From Comamonadaceae bacterium (GTDB lineage: Bacteria; Pseudomonadota; Gammaproteobacteria; Burkholderiales; Burkholderiaceae_C), in contig CANFZJ010000197.1 in the NCBI GenBank assembly GCA_947451445.1, forward strand, positions 1-6,218: DNA of 6,218 bases. Reading direction: 5' to 3'. Position numbers and translations under genes: made by a program. The notes below the pieces were generated by a model, which did no database searches, was not told the DNA's origin, and saw only the letters and a program-made list of their open reading frames with translations. Below, one piece after another: positions 1 through 5,543 of the stretch; the stretch's first letter is position 1, and each line of letters opens with the position of its first letter.

Positions 1-258
1 GCCTGGCCGCGCAACCTAGGTGCGCGTGCCGTCTGGACCGGGCTGGGCGGCGGGGCGATGTCGTTGGCGTCCTACGGCATCGTGATCTGGGCGGTGGCGC
101 GTGCGCCCATGGGTACGGTGTCGGCGCTGCGCGAAACCTCGGTACTGTTCGCCGCACTGATCGGCGCGCTGTTTCTGGGCGAGCCGCTGACCTTGCGCCG
201 GGGGCTGGCCTGCGTGCTGATTACCGCCGGGGCGATGGTGCTGGGCTTCTACCACTGA
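1..258 (+). CDS. EamA/DMT-family membrane transporter, C-terminal fragment (5' end outside window)
   Basis: The reading frame is open from the first base and ends at a TGA (256-258), giving the last 85 residues of a protein whose start lies outside the window. It is mostly hydrophobic and resembles the last helices of the second EamA repeat of drug/metabolite transporters. It shows a small-residue-rich helix (GGGAMSLASYGIVIWAVARAP), then the typical segment MGTVSALRETSVLFAALIGA, then FLGEPLTLRR, then a final helix ending in GFYH. In this family a conserved Glu-Pro after the penultimate helix (here LGEPLT) is usual. Members export or import small metabolites across the inner membrane, and the substrate cannot be read from this fragment. 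The internal ATG at 58 falls inside the EamA domain and is not a plausible start. The gene converges on the lrp-type gene, with a 64 bp gap filled by a repeat. Confidence 0.85.
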   Translation, partial: AWPRNLGARAVWTGLGGGAMSLASYGIVIWAVARAPMGTVSALRETSVLFAALIGALFLGEPLTLRRGLACVLITAGAMVLGFYH

Positions 259-266
259 AGCTGATT

Positions 267-321
267 TGCTATTTAAAACGTAGCTGCTTGCGCAGGTTTT
301 ATATGCGCTAGCGGCCTATTT
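267..321. repeat. Dispersed intergenic repeat, copy A, with hairpin between convergent genes
   Basis: This 55 bp block shares with copy B (1996-2049) the ordered blocks TGCTATT, TAGCTGCT, G(C/T)GCA, TGCG and GGC(C/T)TATTT, with the same spacing except for one base. Bases 286-294 and 304-312 form an 8-pair stem with one T/T mismatch (GCTtGCGCA / TGCGCtAGC) around a 9-base loop. GGCC and a T-rich stretch follow. It fills nearly all of the gap between two converging genes, so it could also act as a weak two-way terminator. From memory, repeats built around TAGCTGCT are common between genes in Comamonadaceae. That link was not checked here. Confidence 0.6.
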
Positions 322-322
322 C

Positions 323-817
323 TTATAAATTCTCCGGCGGCACAGGCAACTGGCCCGACGCCTTGATTTCGCGCAGCGCCAGGCTGGAATGGATCAGGCT
401 GATGCCGGGCAGGCTGCGCAACACCGTTTCCACAAAGTCGCTATAGCTATCCAGGCTGGGTGCCACCACCTGCAGCAGGTAGTCGGCCTGGCCGGTGACC
501 TTGTGGCAGGCCAGTACCTCGGGCCGCTGGGCGATGGTGTCTTCAAACTGCTGGATCGCACTGCCGGTGACCACGCCAAAGGTGACTTGTACAAAAGCCA
601 GGATGTCCAGGCCCAGCTTGCGCCGGTCCAGCCTGGCCTCGTAGCCGGTGATGAAGCCGGTATCCTCCAGCCGCTTCAGCCGGCGCCAGCAGGGCGTGGT
701 GCTCAAGGCAAGCTGCTCGGCCAGCTGCGGGGTGGACAAGGTGCTGTCTTTTTGTAGCAGCCGCAAAATAGTGCGATCTGTGCTGTCCAGTGCGTATATG
801 GGTAATTTTGTGCTCAT
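323..817 (-). CDS. Lrp/AsnC-family transcriptional regulator
   Basis: This 164-residue protein has the usual length of the family. Residues about 10-58 form the AsnC-type winged helix-turn-helix: a LDSTDRTILRLLQ helix, STPQLAEQLALSTTPCWRRL as the helix-turn-helix, then KRLEDTGFITGYEA as the wing. Residues about 71-150 form the RAM ligand-binding and oligomerisation domain, with the characteristic KVTGQADYLLQV (106-117). Such proteins bind DNA as dimers or octamers and usually respond to an amino acid or related small molecule; the effector cannot be read from sequence. The start at 817 gives a normal N-terminus just before the first helix, although only a weak AAAG-type ribosome site precedes it. 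It is divergent from the aphA-like gene with 125 bp between start codons. That layout suggests, but does not prove, that it controls that gene and itself. Confidence 0.93.
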   Translation of the reverse strand: MSTKLPIYALDSTDRTILRLLQKDSTLSTPQLAEQLALSTTPCWRRLKRLEDTGFITGYEARLDRRKLGLDILAFVQVTFGVVTGSAIQQFEDTIAQRPEVLACHKVTGQADYLLQVVAPSLDSYSDFVETVLRSLPGISLIHSSLALREIKASGQLPVPPENL

Positions 818-825
818 GATGGGCT

Positions 826-853
826 TTGAAAGGCTGGTTTCTGTGCGTATCCT
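826..853 (+). promoter_or_regulatory. Candidate sigma70 promoter for the aphA-like gene
   Basis: TTGAAA (826-831) and TATCCT (848-853) are separated by 16 bp. This is 5/6 and 4/6 agreement with the sigma70 -35 and -10 consensus. Transcription would start near 860, leaving a leader of about 80 bases before the ATG at 943. On the opposite strand a weaker pair (TTGCTT and TAGGAT, 18 bp apart) could drive the lrp-type gene, with its -10 box overlapping this one. Both calls are by eye. Confidence 0.4.
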
Positions 854-874
854 AGCCCGGGATGGGGGCAGAAA
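838..874. promoter_or_regulatory. Nested dyad between divergent lrp-type and aphA-like genes (possible operator)
   Basis: TTTCTG (838-843) and CAGAAA (869-874) form an inverted repeat centred on base 856. A second inverted pair, ATCC (849-852) and GGAT (860-863), shares exactly the same centre. In total 12 of 18 opposed positions pair. The dyad covers the predicted -10 box, where a bound regulator would block or bend the promoter. It does not clearly match the E. coli Lrp consensus, so binding by the adjacent Lrp-type protein is inference. Confidence 0.3.
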
Positions 875-927
875 GCAAAGCTATTCCATGGCCCCGGCGG
901 CATACTTCCAGGCACTTACTTCTGCTT

Positions 928-935
928 GGAAAGAG
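928..935 (+). promoter_or_regulatory. Ribosome binding site fixing the aphA-like start at 943
   Basis: GGAAAGAG lies 7 bases before the ATG at 943. The other in-frame ATG (862) has no such site and would add 27 residues of unrelated sequence. The site sits in a short palindrome, GAAAG-AG-CTTTC (929-940). Confidence 0.7.
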
Positions 936-942
936 CTTTCGC

Positions 943-1977
943 ATGATCACCGTCTACAACCACCAGCACGTCTTGCACCAGGGCAAGGTCGAGATGTTTC
1001 GCGGCCAGCTGGTGCCGTGTTTTGAGGTGCCTGCGCGGGCCGACTTTGTGCTGGCCGAGCTGCAGCGGCGTGGCCTGGGCGCGGTGCAGGCCCCGGTGGA
1101 CAGCGGGTTGGACGTGGTTCAGCGCATCCATAGCCCGCGCTACCTGGACTTTCTGGCCGGGGCCTGGGCCGAGTGGGTGGCGCTGGACCCGGCCAATGCC
1201 GCGCGCGATGTGCTGCCGTCGGTGTGGCCGGTGCGCAGTTTTCGGTCGGACGTGTTGCCCGCCAACTTTGCCGCGCGCATGGGGCTGTTTTCGTACGATG
1301 CGGGCACGCCGTTGACGGCGGGCACCTGGGCGGCGGCTTACGGCGGGGCGCAGTGCGCGCTAACGGCGGCGGGGTTGGTCAGCGGCGGGGAACGCAGCGC
1401 GTTTGCCCTGACCCGGCCACCGGGCCACCATGCAGGGGCCGATTTTTTCGGCGGTTACTGCTTTTTGAACAACGCGGCCATCGCCGCCCAGGCCCTGCGC
1501 GACGCGGGCGCGGCACGGGTGGCGGTGCTGGACATCGACTACCACCACGGCAACGGCACACAGGCTATTTTTTACGACCGTGCCGACGTGTTTTTTGCCA
1601 GCATCCACGGCGACCCGCATACCGAATACCCGTTCTACCTGGGCTACGCGGACGAGACCGGCAGCGGTGCCGGGCAGGGCCACAACCTGAATCTGCCGCT
1701 GCCACGCGGCACCGACTTTGCGCGCTGGCGTGCCGCCCTGGGCCAGGCCCTGCAAGCCATTGCGCGCAGCGGGGCCGAGGCGCTGGTGGTGTCGCTGGGG
1801 CTGGACACGTTTGAGGGCGATCCGATCTCCGGTTTCCATTTGCGCAGTGCGGATTACCTGCAAGTGGGGGCTGATTTGGCGGCGGCGGGCTTGCCCACGG
1901 TGTTTGTGTTTGAAGGCGGCTACGCCGTGGCCGAGGTGGGGCTGAATGCGGTGAATGTGCTGGAAGGCTTTGCGTAA
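943..1977 (+). CDS. aphA: Acetylpolyamine amidohydrolase-like deacetylase (histone deacetylase superfamily)
   Basis: This 344-residue zinc hydrolase of the arginase/deacetylase fold should remove acetyl groups from acetylated polyamines (acetylputrescine, acetylcadaverine, acetylspermidine) or similar small amides in the cytoplasm. The active-site signature is complete: the His pair in RPPGHHAG (His162, His163), GGYCFLNNAAIAA, zinc ligands Asp199 and His201 in DIDYHHGNGTQ, FASIHGDP, the third zinc ligand Asp288 in SLGLDTFEGDP, and the transition-state Tyr327 in EGGYA. As I recall the Mycoplana ramosa AphA residues (His158/159, Asp195, His197, Asp284, Tyr323), every one is offset by exactly four here. 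That argues for this subfamily rather than a histone-deacetylase or acetoin-utilisation type. The start at 943 is set by a good ribosome site and gives the family's usual MITVYNHQH beginning. It lies divergent from an Lrp-type regulator. The true substrate is not proven. Confidence 0.9.
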   Translation: MITVYNHQHVLHQGKVEMFRGQLVPCFEVPARADFVLAELQRRGLGAVQAPVDSGLDVVQRIHSPRYLDFLAGAWAEWVALDPANAARDVLPSVWPVRSFRSDVLPANFAARMGLFSYDAGTPLTAGTWAAAYGGAQCALTAAGLVSGGERSAFALTRPPGHHAGADFFGGYCFLNNAAIAAQALRDAGAARVAVLDIDYHHGNGTQAIFYDRADVFFASIHGDPHTEYPFYLGYADETGSGAGQGHNLNLPLPRGTDFARWRAALGQALQAIARSGAEALVVSLGLDTFEGDPISGFHLRSADYLQVGADLAAAGLPTVFVFEGGYAVAEVGLNAVNVLEGFA

Positions 1978-1995
1978 GTTTGCATAACAGTGCGA

Positions 1996-2049
1996 TGCTA
2001 TTAATTAAATAGCTGCTAGTGCAATGCTGGTTTGCGGTAAGGCTTATTT
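1996..2049. repeat. Dispersed intergenic repeat, copy B
   Basis: This 54 bp block is collinear with copy A (267-321): TGCTATT, TAGCTGCT, GTGCA, TGCG and GGCTTATTT at the same spacings, with one single-base gap. Its left half has a 6 bp inverted repeat, GCTATT (1997-2002) and AATAGC (2008-2013). The right-hand stem that is good in copy A is degenerate here. It begins 18 bp after the aphA-like stop codon. Confidence 0.55.
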
Positions 2050-2174
2050 TGGTCCTGGTTTTTCGGTGTTTGCCCTTGTACGGGTTAGTCCGGGCTCTGC
2101 ACAGTTTTGGGGTTCTATTCAGATACTTTTAATGGCTATCCTAGGGTAATTACTAGACTTGGGCTGCATAAAAG

Positions 2175-2197
2175 TACAAGAACCAACCGTTCTTGTA
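2175..2197. promoter_or_regulatory. Perfect 9+9 bp inverted repeat, candidate operator of the polyol operon
   Basis: TACAAGAAC (2175-2183) and GTTCTTGTA (2189-2197) are perfect inverted arms around a 5 bp spacer, 94 bp before the mtlE start codon. No T-run follows, so a terminator is unlikely. The size suits a site for a dimeric regulator. It lacks the central CG of typical LacI-family operators. Polyol operons of this type in Pseudomonas are controlled by the AraC-family activator MtlR, but I cannot say that this is its site. Confidence 0.5.
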
Positions 2198-2279
2198 TCG
2201 GTGTTTATGGGGGGGTGTCATACGATCACGCCATCCCAAAAGTGCGTGTTGCACCTGCGGGATTCCTCTAAAAACCCTC

Positions 2280-2285
2280 AGGAGA
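2280..2285 (+). promoter_or_regulatory. Strong ribosome binding site for mtlE-like gene
   Basis: AGGAGA lies 6 bases before the ATG at 2292. It selects this start over an in-frame ATG at 2193, whose extra 33 residues would precede and spoil the signal peptide. A strong site fits the high level at which periplasmic binding proteins are made. Confidence 0.85.
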
Positions 2286-2291
2286 CATTCC

Positions 2292-3602
2292 ATGAAATTA
2301 ACCGTTTGCGCCGCTGTTGTGGCTGCCATGCTCGGATCCGCCAGTGCCATGGCCGCTACCGAGTTGGTCATTGCCACCGTGAACAACGGCCACATGATCA
2401 CCATGCAAAAACTGGGTAAGCACTTTGAAGCGGCCAACCCCGACGTGAAGCTGAAGTGGGTGACCCTGGAAGAGGGCGTGCTGCGCCAACGCGTCACCAC
2501 CGACATCGCCACCAAGGGCGGCCAGTTTGACGTGATGACCATTGGTTTGTACGAAGCCCCGATCTGGTCCAAAAAGGGCTGGTTGGCCCCCATCATGACC
2601 GACGCCGCCTACGACGTGGATGACATGCTGCCCGCCATCCGCAATGGCCTGTCGCTGGAAGGCAAGCTGTACGCTGCCCCGTTCTACGGCGAAAGCTCGA
2701 TGACCATGTACCGCGCCGACCTGGTCAAGGCCGCCGGCCTGACCATGCCACCGAACCCCACCTGGACCGAAATGGCCAACATCGTGGCCAAGATCAACGA
2801 CCCCGCCAAGGGCGTGTACGGCCTGTGCCTGCGTGGCAAACCCGGCTGGGGCGACAACATGGCCTTCTTGACCACCATGGTCAACGGCTACGGCGGCCAG
2901 TGGTTCGACATGGCGTGGAAGCCACAGATCGACACCAAGCCTTGGCATGACGCCATCAACCAGTACGTGGACCTGATGAAGAAGTACGGCCCTCCCGGCG
3001 CTTCGGCCAACAGCTTCAACGAAAACCTGGCCTTGATGAACGAAGGCAAGTGCGGCGTGTGGATCGACGCCACCATTGCCGCCTCTTTCGTCAGCGACCC
3101 CAAGCAGTCCAAAGTAGCCGACAAAATGGCCTTTGCCCAAGCCCCTACCGCCGTAACCGCCAAGGGTGCGAACTGGCTGTGGTCGTGGAACCTGGCAGTG
3201 CCTGCATCCAGCAAGAAGCCTGAAATCGCACAGAAGTTCATCACCTGGGCCACGTCCAAGGACTACGTGAACCTGGTCGCCAAGGAAGAAGGCTGGAACG
3301 CAGTGCCTACCGGCACCCGCAAGTCCACCTACGCCAACCCTGAGTTCCAAAAGGTAGCCAAGTTTGCGACCGAAGAGCTGAAGGCCATCAACAGCGCCAA
3401 CCCCAACGACAGCACCTTGCCTAAGTCGCCCTATGTCGGCGTGCAGTACGCCGCTATTCCTGAGTTCCAGGCCATCGGTATCGCTGTAGGCCAGCAAATG
3501 AGCGCGGCGCTGGCGGGCAAAGTCACGGTAGATGCAGCGCTGAAGACCGCGCAAACCGCGGCTGAACGCGAAATGACCAAAGGCGGTTACTACAAAAAGT
3601 AA
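2292..3602 (+). CDS. mtlE: Mannitol/sorbitol-type ABC transporter, periplasmic substrate-binding protein
   Basis: This 436-residue extracellular solute-binding protein (family 1) should capture a hexitol such as mannitol or sorbitol in the periplasm and deliver it to the permeases encoded next. Residues 1-21 are a Sec signal peptide: MKLT, a hydrophobic Ala/Val-rich core, and a likely cut after AMA (19-21). The mature part has features I associate with the MtlE/SmoE group: NNGHMITMQKL (31-41), VLRQRVTTDIATKGGQFDVM (63-82), YGESSMTMYRADL (132-144), LRGKPGWGDNMAFLTT (180-195), NENLALMNEGKCGVWIDATI (243-262) and SDPKQSKVADK (268-278). The length is normal and no disruption is seen. It is the first gene of the operon and has the best ribosome site. 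It is separated from the first permease by 188 bp holding a strong hairpin, which is typical when the binding protein is made in excess. The exact polyol (mannitol, sorbitol, arabitol, xylitol) cannot be settled from sequence. Confidence 0.93.
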   Translation: MKLTVCAAVVAAMLGSASAMAATELVIATVNNGHMITMQKLGKHFEAANPDVKLKWVTLEEGVLRQRVTTDIATKGGQFDVMTIGLYEAPIWSKKGWLAPIMTDAAYDVDDMLPAIRNGLSLEGKLYAAPFYGESSMTMYRADLVKAAGLTMPPNPTWTEMANIVAKINDPAKGVYGLCLRGKPGWGDNMAFLTTMVNGYGGQWFDMAWKPQIDTKPWHDAINQYVDLMKKYGPPGASANSFNENLALMNEGKCGVWIDATIAASFVSDPKQSKVADKMAFAQAPTAVTAKGANWLWSWNLAVPASSKKPEIAQKFITWATSKDYVNLVAKEEGWNAVPTGTRKSTYANPEFQKVAKFATEELKAINSANPNDSTLPKSPYVGVQYAAIPEFQAIGIAVGQQMSAALAGKVTVDAALKTAQTAAEREMTKGGYYKK

Positions 3603-3606
3603 GTTG

Positions 3607-3649
3607 ACGGGCCGCCCCTTGGAGCGTGACTGCTCTGGGGGCTCCCCGT
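3607..3649 (+). other. Intra-operon hairpin after mtlE (mRNA stabiliser or attenuator)
   Basis: A long imperfect stem begins 4 bases after the mtlE stop. ACGGG (3607-3611) pairs with CCCGT (3645-3649). GCCCC (3614-3618) pairs with GGGGC (3638-3642). An upper stem GAGC-type helix (3622-3625 with 3632-3635) closes a 6-base loop, GTGACT. One internal 2x2 mismatch and a bulge interrupt it. No T-run follows, so full termination is unlikely. Such structures after binding-protein genes usually protect the upstream message from 3' decay and lower expression of the permeases. Confidence 0.6.
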
Positions 3650-3790
3650 TGGCTGGCTTGCGCTGTGTACGCCTGGCGGTGCTTTCAAACGCGCCGTTCC
3701 GCTGGACCGCAGGGTTCCGAAAATGGGTTCCGCCTTGGCTGTTGCATACGCAAACGCCGGGGTAGGCCCAGTCTTGAAAGTACCACCACC

Positions 3791-4648
3791 ATGCGTCGTT
3801 TTATTCCCCGAGCCTTGATGGCCCCCTCCATCGTCACACTGTTGTTGTGGTCGATCGTTCCATTGCTGATGACGCTGTACTTCTCCGTCATCCACTACAA
3901 CCTGATGCAGCCCGACGAAACTGGTTTTGTCGGTCTGGAGAACTTTAGTTACTTCATCACCGACCCGGACTTCTGGCCCTCGGTGCTACATACCCTGCAA
4001 CTGCTGGGCTCGGTGGTCGTGATCACCGTCGTGCTGGGCATTGGCTTGGCGGTATTGGTGAACGAGCCGTTCCCGGGCCAGGGCATCGTGCGGGTGCTGC
4101 TGATATCGCCCTTCTTCGTCATGCCCACCGTGAACGCCCTGCTGTGGAAGCACATGATGATGAACCCGATCTACGGGGTCATGGCGCATGTGTGGCAGTT
4201 CTTTGGCCTCACCCCCATCGACTGGATGACCGACTTCCCGCTGCTGTCGGTGATCATCATGCTGTCGTGGCAATGGCTGCCGTTTGCCTGCCTGATCTTC
4301 ATCACCTCGCTGCAGTCGCTGGACCGCGAGCAAATGGACGCCGCCGGCATGGACGGCGCCACCGGCTGGGACAAGTTCTACTACCTCGTGCTGCCCCACA
4401 TGGGCCGCTCCATCGCGGTGGTGGTCATGATCGAAATGATCTTCTTGCTCAGCGTGTTTGCCGAAATCTTTACCACCACCGGTGGCGGCCCCGGCAACGA
4501 CAGCACCAACCTGGCCTTCTTGATCTTCAAGCAGGCGCTGATGAACTTTGACGTGGGCGTGGCCTCGGCCGGGGCCTTGTTTGCAGTCATCTTGGCCAAT
4601 ATCGCCTCTGTCTTCTTGGTCAAACTCGTTGGCAAAAACCTGGACTGA
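3791..4648 (+). CDS. mtlF: Polyol ABC transporter permease, first subunit
   Basis: This 285-residue inner-membrane permease of the MalF-like (binding-protein-dependent transport) family pairs with the next gene product to form the channel. About six membrane segments are visible, near residues 12-33, 68-90, 101-119, 151-174, 206-228 and 257-281. The EAA loop that docks on the ATPase is at 180-202: EQMDAAGMDGATGWDKFYYL followed by VLP, with the conserved Gly at DGA. FAEIFTTTGGGPGNDSTNLAFLIF (223-246) is a typical segment after it. I chose ATG 3791 because MRRFIPRALMAPS begins just before the first helix, as in the family. The frame extends upstream to a GTG at 3626, but those 55 residues are Arg/Cys-rich and unlike a permease. 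The ribosome site is weak (GAAAG, 3776-3780, 10 bases away), which may keep its level below that of mtlE. It ends 14 bp before mtlG. Confidence 0.92.
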   Translation: MRRFIPRALMAPSIVTLLLWSIVPLLMTLYFSVIHYNLMQPDETGFVGLENFSYFITDPDFWPSVLHTLQLLGSVVVITVVLGIGLAVLVNEPFPGQGIVRVLLISPFFVMPTVNALLWKHMMMNPIYGVMAHVWQFFGLTPIDWMTDFPLLSVIIMLSWQWLPFACLIFITSLQSLDREQMDAAGMDGATGWDKFYYLVLPHMGRSIAVVVMIEMIFLLSVFAEIFTTTGGGPGNDSTNLAFLIFKQALMNFDVGVASAGALFAVILANIASVFLVKLVGKNLD

Positions 4649-4662
4649 ACGGGAGCACCACC

Positions 4663-5478
4663 ATGATGAAAAAACCACCTTTCCCGCTCGTGCGCACCGT
4701 GTTTGCCTGGGGCATTGCGCTGTTTCTGTTCTTTCCGCTGTTTTGGCTGGCCATTACCGCGTTCAAGACCGAAGGCCAGGCGATTGCCGGTCACTTGTTC
4801 TTCTCGCCCACACTGTCCAGCTTTGTGGAAGTGCAAGAGCGCAGCAACTACCTGCTGTTTGCCAAGAACTCGCTGATCACCAGCCTGGGCTCGACCATTC
4901 TGGGCATCTTGATTGCCGTGCCAGCGGCCTACTCGATGGCCTTCTTCCCCACCAGGAAGACCCGCGACATCCTGCTGTGGATGCTGTCCACCAAGATGAT
5001 GCCCGCCGTGGGTGCGCTGGTACCGATCTACGTGATGGCGCAAACCGTGGGCATGCTGGACTCGCTGACCGCGCTGGTCATTGTCTTCACCCTGTCCAAC
5101 CTGCCCATCATGGTCTGGATGCTGTACAGCGCCTTCAAGGAAGTCCCCAAGGACATTCTGGAAGCCGTGCGCCTGGACGGTGCCACGCTGTGGGAGGAGT
5201 TCCGCTGGGTGATCCTGCCGCTGACCATGGGTGGCATTGCCTCCACCGGCCTGCTGTGCCTGGTGCTGTCGTGGAACGAAGCCTTCTGGGTACTGAACCT
5301 GACTTCGGCCAACGCCGGCACGCTGGCCTCGCTGATCGCCTCGTACTCCAGCCCGGAGGGCCTGTTCTGGGCCAAGCTGTCCGCCGCCTCCCTGCTGGCC
5401 ATCGCCCCGATCATTGTGTTCGGCTGGTTCAGCCAGAAGCAGTTGGTCCAAGGCCTCACCTTCGGTGCCGTCAAGTAA
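4663..5478 (+). CDS. mtlG: Polyol ABC transporter permease, second subunit
   Basis: This 271-residue permease of the MalG-like (carbohydrate uptake, CUT1) type forms the channel heterodimer with the preceding product. Membrane segments are visible near residues 11-33, 70-95, 107-127, 134-156, 188-208 and 239-256. The EAA loop reads EVPKDILEAVRLDGATLWEE (160-179), followed by FRWVILP, and is closer to consensus than in mtlF. WNEAFWVLNLTSANAGT (204-220), after it, is characteristic of sugar and polyol MalG-type subunits. GGGAG-like GGGAG (4651-4655) lies 7 bases before ATG 4663; a second ATG directly follows, so the first residue is uncertain by one codon. The 14 bp gap to mtlF suggests co-transcription and probable translational coupling. 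A strong hairpin follows the stop codon. Confidence 0.93.
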   Translation: MMKKPPFPLVRTVFAWGIALFLFFPLFWLAITAFKTEGQAIAGHLFFSPTLSSFVEVQERSNYLLFAKNSLITSLGSTILGILIAVPAAYSMAFFPTRKTRDILLWMLSTKMMPAVGALVPIYVMAQTVGMLDSLTALVIVFTLSNLPIMVWMLYSAFKEVPKDILEAVRLDGATLWEEFRWVILPLTMGGIASTGLLCLVLSWNEAFWVLNLTSANAGTLASLIASYSSPEGLFWAKLSAASLLAIAPIIVFGWFSQKQLVQGLTFGAVK

Positions 5479-5491
5479 CTCTTAGGCATTC

Positions 5492-5516
5492 TCCAGGGCC
5501 GTGTGTCGGCCCTGGA
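5492..5516 (+). other. Intra-operon hairpin between mtlG and mtlK
   Basis: TCCAGGGCCG (5492-5501) and CGGCCCTGGA (5507-5516) form a perfect 10 bp stem around the loop TGTGT. It starts 13 bases after the mtlG stop and ends 27 bases before the mtlK start. The sequence after it is ACTCCCCC, not a T-run, so it is a poor intrinsic terminator. It may stabilise the upstream message or reduce ATPase expression relative to the permeases. Confidence 0.65.
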
Positions 5517-5543
5517 ACTCCCCCATATTCAAGGACCATCATC

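Larger units (their letters stand above)
1978..2291. other. 314 bp non-coding region before the polyol ABC operon
   Basis: I see no gene on either strand here that looks real. It holds the second copy of the dispersed repeat just after the aphA-like stop, a perfect inverted repeat at 2175-2197, a run of seven Gs (2209-2215), and the mtlE ribosome site at the end. A 6-base half-site matching the inverted repeat (CTTGTA, 2075-2080) lies further upstream. No convincing -35/-10 pair for the operon could be picked by eye, which would fit a promoter that needs an activator. No classic terminator with a T-run follows the aphA-like gene. Confidence 0.6.

Noticed and set aside
862..942. Extended N-terminus of the aphA-like protein from ATG 862
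   Set aside because: There is no ribosome site, it would start within the likely promoter, and the extra 27 residues are unlike the family. ATG 943 has a good ribosome site.
2141..2156. CTAGGGTAATTACTAG as an operator
   Set aside because: The outer CTAG pair and the inner GTAATTAC palindrome have different centres, so only an 8 bp palindrome remains, which is expected by chance.
2209..2215. Run of seven Gs as a phase-variation tract
   Set aside because: It is short, outside any gene, and not placed between promoter elements that I can identify.
2159..2226. Sigma70 promoter for mtlE around TTGGGC (2159), TTGTAT (2193) or TACGAT (2221)
   Set aside because: None of the possible -35/-10 pairs has both an acceptable sequence and a 16-18 bp spacer.
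2153..2596. 147-codon - strand open frame overlapping the mtlE promoter region
   Set aside because: It runs antisense into mtlE and across the inverted repeat, and its product has no recognisable fold.
2298..3554. 418-codon open frame on the - strand opposite mtlE
   Set aside because: It is antisense to a clear gene, is rich in His, Gly and Val as expected from the reverse of GC-rich codons, and shows no recognisable domain.
3626..3790. Extended N-terminus of mtlF from GTG 3626
   Set aside because: The GTG lies in the loop of the hairpin after mtlE, and the added residues are Arg/Cys-rich and unlike a permease.
3986..5451. Long open frames on the - strand opposite mtlF and mtlG (3986-4678 and 4381-5451)
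   Set aside because: They are rich in His, Gln and Gly with no domain or plausible start, and result from strong codon bias on the coding strand.
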